Below, in pieces: positions 27,204 to 30,534 of a stretch of DNA of 30,534 bases. The DNA lies in IMG/VR virus record IMGVR_UViG_3300027782_002492, positions 1 to 30,534 of that record, one strand, 5' to 3'. Every line of letters starts with the position of its first letter. The first letter of the stretch is position 1. The notes beneath the pieces are model-generated. The model did no database searches. It saw only the letters and a program-made list of their open reading frames with translations, and had not been told where the DNA came from. This DNA comes from a virus. Made by a program: the position numbers and the translations under genes.

Positions 27204-28248
27204 CGACTTCTCCCGAAACAACATCTTCTTCCAAAAGGCTGCCATACGAGATAGCAAATTTAGATTTAACATATTCTTTAAACTCCGCATTAGTCAGAAT
27301 TGAATCCCAAAACTCTCCGTTTAAGGTATCCGCCATTCGTTTCTTTTCACCAATCTCACCTGTCTCACGATTTACTTTTGCAAACCAACCATTAGATGGT
27401 TTGGTTACAAAGCCGCCTTCAAGTGCAATGTCCATTAGGCCCGAGTACTTCTGGATACCGCCTTCGAATGTAACGAGGAATGGAAACTTGGACTTCTCAC
27501 GGACAAAACGAGACTTCTCAATGTTGATGGTAAAGTTCCAACCAACAAGGTCAGTACCATCTTTCTCTTGTGACTTACCAATGATGAACACTTGGTTAGC
27601 AGAGTACATACCGCCAGTACCACCAGACATAACAGACTTACTAAACATTTCCATAGTTTGGTAAGTATGGTTAACTGCGATACAAGGAATATCTTTAGTT
27701 GTCAAGTGTGGTGTAACAATACGCCACAAAGATTTCATAACACGAGCACGAGACATATCTGCAACTGACTTTTCATCCAATGCGTCTTCAACTTCTTTCT
27801 TGGATGCGAGGTTACCAACAGAGTCGATAAAAATAATCACTTTGTCGCCACGTTCGATTGCTTCGAGGCGCTTTGAAATATCAAACTTCAACTGCTCAAG
27901 ATGTTCAATTGGAATGTGGAGAACACGGTCAGTATCGATACCATTGGTCTTAATATAATCTGGTGTGATACCAAATTCAGAATCGTAGAACAAACAAACT
28001 GCATCTGGATGTTTGTTCATATATGCTTTGACAAGCACTAGACCAAGGAGAGATTTAAAGTGTTTAGATGGACCTGCAAGAAAGGTAAGACCTGAAACAA
28101 GGCCGCCATCTACTTGACCGGATAATGCCAGATTAATAATTGGCACTTCAGTCTGTACGCCTTCTTTTTTGTTGAAGAAGGTAGATTCACTTAGCAGTTC
28201 CGTAGATTTAATGGAACCAACTTTTTTCATTTTTTCGAGTAAACTCAT
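27184..28248 (-). CDS. uvsX: RecA-like recombinase UvsX
   Basis: 354 aa strand-exchange ATPase for recombination-dependent replication and repair. The N-terminus has VPIINLALSGQVDGGL and LTFLAGPSKHFKS at 54-66, which is the UvsX-type Walker A (GPSKHFKS), then AVCLFYDSEFG, KVIFIDSVGNL as Walker B, and SGGTGGMYSANQVFIIGKSQ (loop L2 region). The acidic C-terminus EEDVVSGEVDDADGE is also typical. AAGGA lies 6 nt before the ATG. It lies downstream of gp43 after a 59-nt gap with a hairpin, and is followed by the gp40-position gene and gene 41 in the T4 order. Confidence 0.96.
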   Translation of the reverse strand: MSLLEKMKKVGSIKSTELLSESTFFNKKEGVQTEVPIINLALSGQVDGGLVSGLTFLAGPSKHFKSLLGLVLVKAYMNKHPDAVCLFYDSEFGITPDYIKTNGIDTDRVLHIPIEHLEQLKFDISKRLEAIERGDKVIIFIDSVGNLASKKEVEDALDEKSVADMSRARVMKSLWRIVTPHLTTKDIPCIAVNHTYQTMEMFSKSVMSGGTGGMYSANQVFIIGKSQEKDGTDLVGWNFTINIEKSRFVREKSKFPFLVTFEGGIQKYSGLMDIALEGGFVTKPSNGWFAKVNRETGEIGEKKRMADTLNGEFWDSILTNAEFKEYVKSKFAISYGSLLEEDVVSGEVDDADGE

Positions 28249-28282
28249 TTTATTTCCTTTATGTTGTGTTGAGTATTTTAAA

Positions 28283-28299
28283 GTGGGGAACTACCCCAC
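28283..28299 (-). terminator. GC-rich hairpin between gp43 and uvsX, possible terminator or attenuator
   Basis: GTGGGG (28283-28288) and CCCCAC (28294-28299) form a 6-bp perfect stem with a 5-nt loop. On the transcribed (minus) strand the stem is followed only by TTTAAAAT, a weak tail; on the plus strand it is followed by GTTTTTATTT. It lies in the 59-nt gap between genes 43 and uvsX, one of the few gaps in the window, so it may end or slow gene 43 transcription or protect the uvsX mRNA. Adjacent GATAAATA (28312-28305) is a late-promoter-like sequence, overlapping the polymerase stop. Confidence 0.5.
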
Positions 28300-28307
28300 G
28301 TTTTTAT

Positions 28308-30534
28308 TTATCCAAAAAACGATTCTAGGCTGTTTTGTTTTTCAATTTGCCAATCAATCGTATCAAGAATTGCCTTTATAGGGTCAATGAACGTTTTATC
28401 AAATTGCATATCATAATCAACATACGATTGAAGACCGAATTCTTTTGGTAAACGACCTGGGAAAGAAATCACAGAATCTTTTAAAGGATTAGGCGAGCGC
28501 AGATATGTAAACTTCAACTTCTCGCCTTCTTTAATGAGAGGGTAAGTCTTTGATAGTTTCATATCATTCAACAGTTTATTATACAACAAGGCGCCTTTCA
28601 CATGGATAGGAGTGCCTTTCTTGTAAATTTGTGTTGAATCGGCATACTCTTTCAAGCCATTACAACCACGAGGAAAGGAGATTTCTTCAGGAGGTAATGT
28701 TTTAAATTCTTCACGGAAGTCCATAATAAACTTTTGCACAGTTGCTTCGTCAGTATTAACAACCAACTTAATAACATCATACATCTTTGTACGAACAGCT
28801 GCAGGTGTAGATGACTTCACCATTTCTAAACCCATAACTTTCATATGAGGTTCAGAGTATTGAACACCTTCGTTGTTATACACGTTTAGAATGTAACGTT
28901 TCTTAGCAGTCCAAATGCCTTTGTCTGCAAGAGCTTCACGTTTCATTTGCATTTTTTGTTGGTAAGCGTGAACATACGTAGCAAGCTCTTGATAACTCGA
29001 ATCGATAAAAGGTTGAATTTTCTGTTCACAGACTTTATCCATGAAGGCGATGATTGCATTAATATCCGATTTGTCTTTATACACCGTATCAACAAGCTCA
29101 CCAAGGCGGAGATAAATCGAATCTGTGTCTGAGGCGATAACATAATCTTTGTCTGTCTTTAAAATATTATTCATAAATTGGTTCAATTTACCTTCGATCC
29201 AACGAATAGACAATTGACCAGCTAATGTCACAGCAAGTGCAAGGCGAATATCGTAAAAACGGAAGTATTGGGAACCAAGAACACCATAAGCAGAGTTCAA
29301 AGATAACTTCTTCGCTAATTGCAAGTTGTCGTAACGGGCGACCAATTTAGCAATTTCTTTTTGCTTGATTGGGTCTTTTTCATTCTCATACTCTTGTTTA
29401 TGTTTAAGCATCAATTTCTTAAACTTTTTACGGTCTTCATACAATTCTTCCATCATACGAGGCAAGAAGCCTTGTTTGTCTGTACGAAAGAATTGGCCGT
29501 TTGGTGTCAGAGTAACACCATTAAGTTTTGATGTATCAATCTTCTTAGTCAGCAGTTGGTCAACATTAACACCCTCCGAGATAATAGCTCGCATTTCTGG
29601 AGTATAATCACTTGGGTCAATCAACGTTTCTGGTGACAAGTTGTATTGCATCAACAAATGTGGATACAACGAGTTCAAGTCAAATGAAGCCACGTTCATG
29701 TGCATACCAACTTGAGGGTCTTTAACGTATGCGCCTTCGAAAGCAGAATCTTTCATCTTGAATTCTTTAGGCGGTACAACAATACCTTTCTCAAGCAAAT
29801 AGGAATAAATCAAAGAATCCCACATTCTTGTCTGAGCAAAAATGTCTTCATAGTTTGATTTGGTATCGTAAGCAAGAGTTAGACCAAGTTCAAGGAGTTT
29901 TAACTTGTCTTCGAGTTGAACGACAAGTCCCACATCTTTGATGTTATACTCAATAAATTTTTGATAGTTAAGTCGATATAGTTGGTGTAAGTTGTCATAT
30001 TCATCATAAGAGATTTTGTTTTCGCCAAGTTCTTGACTGGCAATATGGTCAAGGCGATAAGATTCTTGTGACTTACCATTAGGCGCATACCACTTATACA
30101 GTTCAATGTAGTCAAGTGCAGCAACACCAGAGATAATATAAGCGGTCAACTCACGACCATGTTTACCTTTTACTTTGCGTTCCCATACATTATTCCAAGG
30201 CGACAATTTCTTAACTTCGTCTTCGCCAAGAATTTTATTGAAACGATTTACAATATAAGGAATATCAAAGAACTCGGTATTCCAACCAGTAATAACATCT
30301 GGATAGTCCAGAGTCCAATAGTTTAGAAAACGCTTGCAAAGGTCATACTCATCTTTACATTGAAAGTACTTCTCATCACCTTTGACTTGATATTCACCAC
30401 AACCAAATACAACAGTTTCACCATTGTGAATGTGTACACAGATAGCGGTGATTGGTTGTTCGGCACGATATGGGTCAGGAAAACCATTCTCTGAGCCAAC
30501 CTCAATATCAATAAACGCAATGCGAATATCGTTA
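28308..30534 (-). CDS. 43: DNA polymerase gp43 (family B), N-terminus outside the window
   Basis: Replicative polymerase with 3'-5' proofreading. The open frame reaches the window edge (codons from 30533), so the ORF start at 30206 is only an internal TTG. Proofreading motifs: AFIDIEVGSENGFPDP (Exo I) within the first visible residues, VITGWNTEFFDIPYIVNRF (Exo II) and YNIKDVGLVVQLEDKL (Exo III). Polymerase motifs: SFDLNSLYPHL (A), KLSLNSAYGVLG (B) and IASDTDSIY (C), then TAKKRYILNVYN. Exo I is at T4 residue 112, so about 100-110 residues are missing upstream. The C-terminus SLESFFG resembles the sliding-clamp-binding tail (T4 ASLFDMFDF). No intein was seen. Confidence 0.97.
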   Translation of the reverse strand, partial: NDIRIAFIDIEVGSENGFPDPYRAEQPITAICVHIHNGETVVFGCGEYQVKGDEKYFQCKDEYDLCKRFLNYWTLDYPDVITGWNTEFFDIPYIVNRFNKILGEDEVKKLSPWNNVWERKVKGKHGRELTAYIISGVAALDYIELYKWYAPNGKSQESYRLDHIASQELGENKISYDEYDNLHQLYRLNYQKFIEYNIKDVGLVVQLEDKLKLLELGLTLAYDTKSNYEDIFAQTRMWDSLIYSYLLEKGIVVPPKEFKMKDSAFEGAYVKDPQVGMHMNVASFDLNSLYPHLLMQYNLSPETLIDPSDYTPEMRAIISEGVNVDQLLTKKIDTSKLNGVTLTPNGQFFRTDKQGFLPRMMEELYEDRKKFKKLMLKHKQEYENEKDPIKQKEIAKLVARYDNLQLAKKLSLNSAYGVLGSQYFRFYDIRLALAVTLAGQLSIRWIEGKLNQFMNNILKTDKDYVIASDTDSIYLRLGELVDTVYKDKSDINAIIAFMDKVCEQKIQPFIDSSYQELATYVHAYQQKMQMKREALADKGIWTAKKRYILNVYNNEGVQYSEPHMKVMGLEMVKSSTPAAVRTKMYDVIKLVVNTDEATVQKFIMDFREEFKTLPPEEISFPRGCNGLKEYADSTQIYKKGTPIHVKGALLYNKLLNDMKLSKTYPLIKEGEKLKFTYLRSPNPLKDSVISFPGRLPKEFGLQSYVDYDMQFDKTFIDPIKAILDTIDWQIEKQNSLESFFG

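Noticed and set aside
30206-30206. Start of the polymerase at the first in-frame initiation codon (TTG at 30206)
   Set aside because: The frame stays open to the window edge and the upstream part encodes Exo I and Exo II motifs, so the gene begins outside the window.
1-30534. tRNA genes, CRISPR arrays, insertion sequences, inteins and homing endonucleases
   Set aside because: Gaps between genes are too short for tRNAs, no repeat-spacer pattern or transposase was seen, and gp43, NrdA, gp41 and UvsX motifs are continuous.

Overview
The window is a compact block of a T4-like (Caudoviricetes, myovirus-type) phage genome. All genes read on the minus strand, neighbours overlap by 1-20 nt or are separated by only a few nt, and no convincing plus-strand gene, tRNA, rRNA, CRISPR array or insertion sequence was seen. 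Recognisable T4 core genes are DNA polymerase gp43, UvsX, a gp40-position protein, helicase gp41, primase gp61 and NrdA/NrdB. The AT-rich composition, flavin-dependent ThyX, A-type Fe-S carrier, cytidylyltransferase-kinase fusion, DUF6267/DUF6321/DUF7207-type proteins and sugar-nucleotide genes match uncultured aquatic relatives of cyanophages and pelagiphages better than enteric T4. The host cannot be named; two-membrane lysis genes (lipoprotein spanin) imply a Gram-negative bacterium.

In transcription order (high to low coordinate): (1) 30534-25182, replication and recombination: gp43 (N-terminus outside the window), a hairpin, uvsX, a gp40-position protein, gp41 and a small membrane protein. 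(2) 25180-21023, accessory proteins: a DUF4338-like protein, an unrecognised possible nuclease, a protein with ligase-type motifs, and two small conserved proteins. (3) 21000-14654, an eight-gene sugar/glycan island: glycosyltransferases, a DUF707 protein, an epimerase, two methyltransferases, a UDP-sugar dehydrogenase-like protein and UDP-galactopyranose mutase. (4) 14626-8030, probable head-internal and virion proteins: a nucleotidyltransferase-kinase fusion with a nested gene, a DUF6321 protein, two lysine/glutamate-rich repeat proteins, a small virion protein and two conserved small proteins. (5) 8023-4753, a lysis region: membrane protein, two lipoproteins, GH19 endolysin, holin-like protein, a secreted small protein and a coiled-coil membrane protein. 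(6) 4712-1, primase and deoxynucleotide synthesis: gp61, ThyX, NrdA, IscA-like protein, thioredoxin and partial NrdB.

The most interesting signal is a short motif, F-x-[E/Q]-[F/Y/M]-L-x-E. It opens three otherwise unrelated proteins (14626, 22897, 8796) and recurs twice inside the 749-aa fusion, each time at a domain boundary. It resembles the T4 capsid-targeting sequence (MKTYQEFIAE, cut by the gp21 prohead protease after the Glu of L/I-x-E). I infer that this phage packages enzymes (a nucleotidyltransferase, a P-loop kinase and a ligase-like protein) inside the head, and that the fusion is a polyprotein cut during head maturation. A second strong signal is a proline-rich gene nested in the +1 frame of that fusion, with its own Shine-Dalgarno sequence.

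Gene boundaries come from reading frames and ribosome-binding sites in the sequence. Family names come from motif recognition without database searches, and confidences reflect that.
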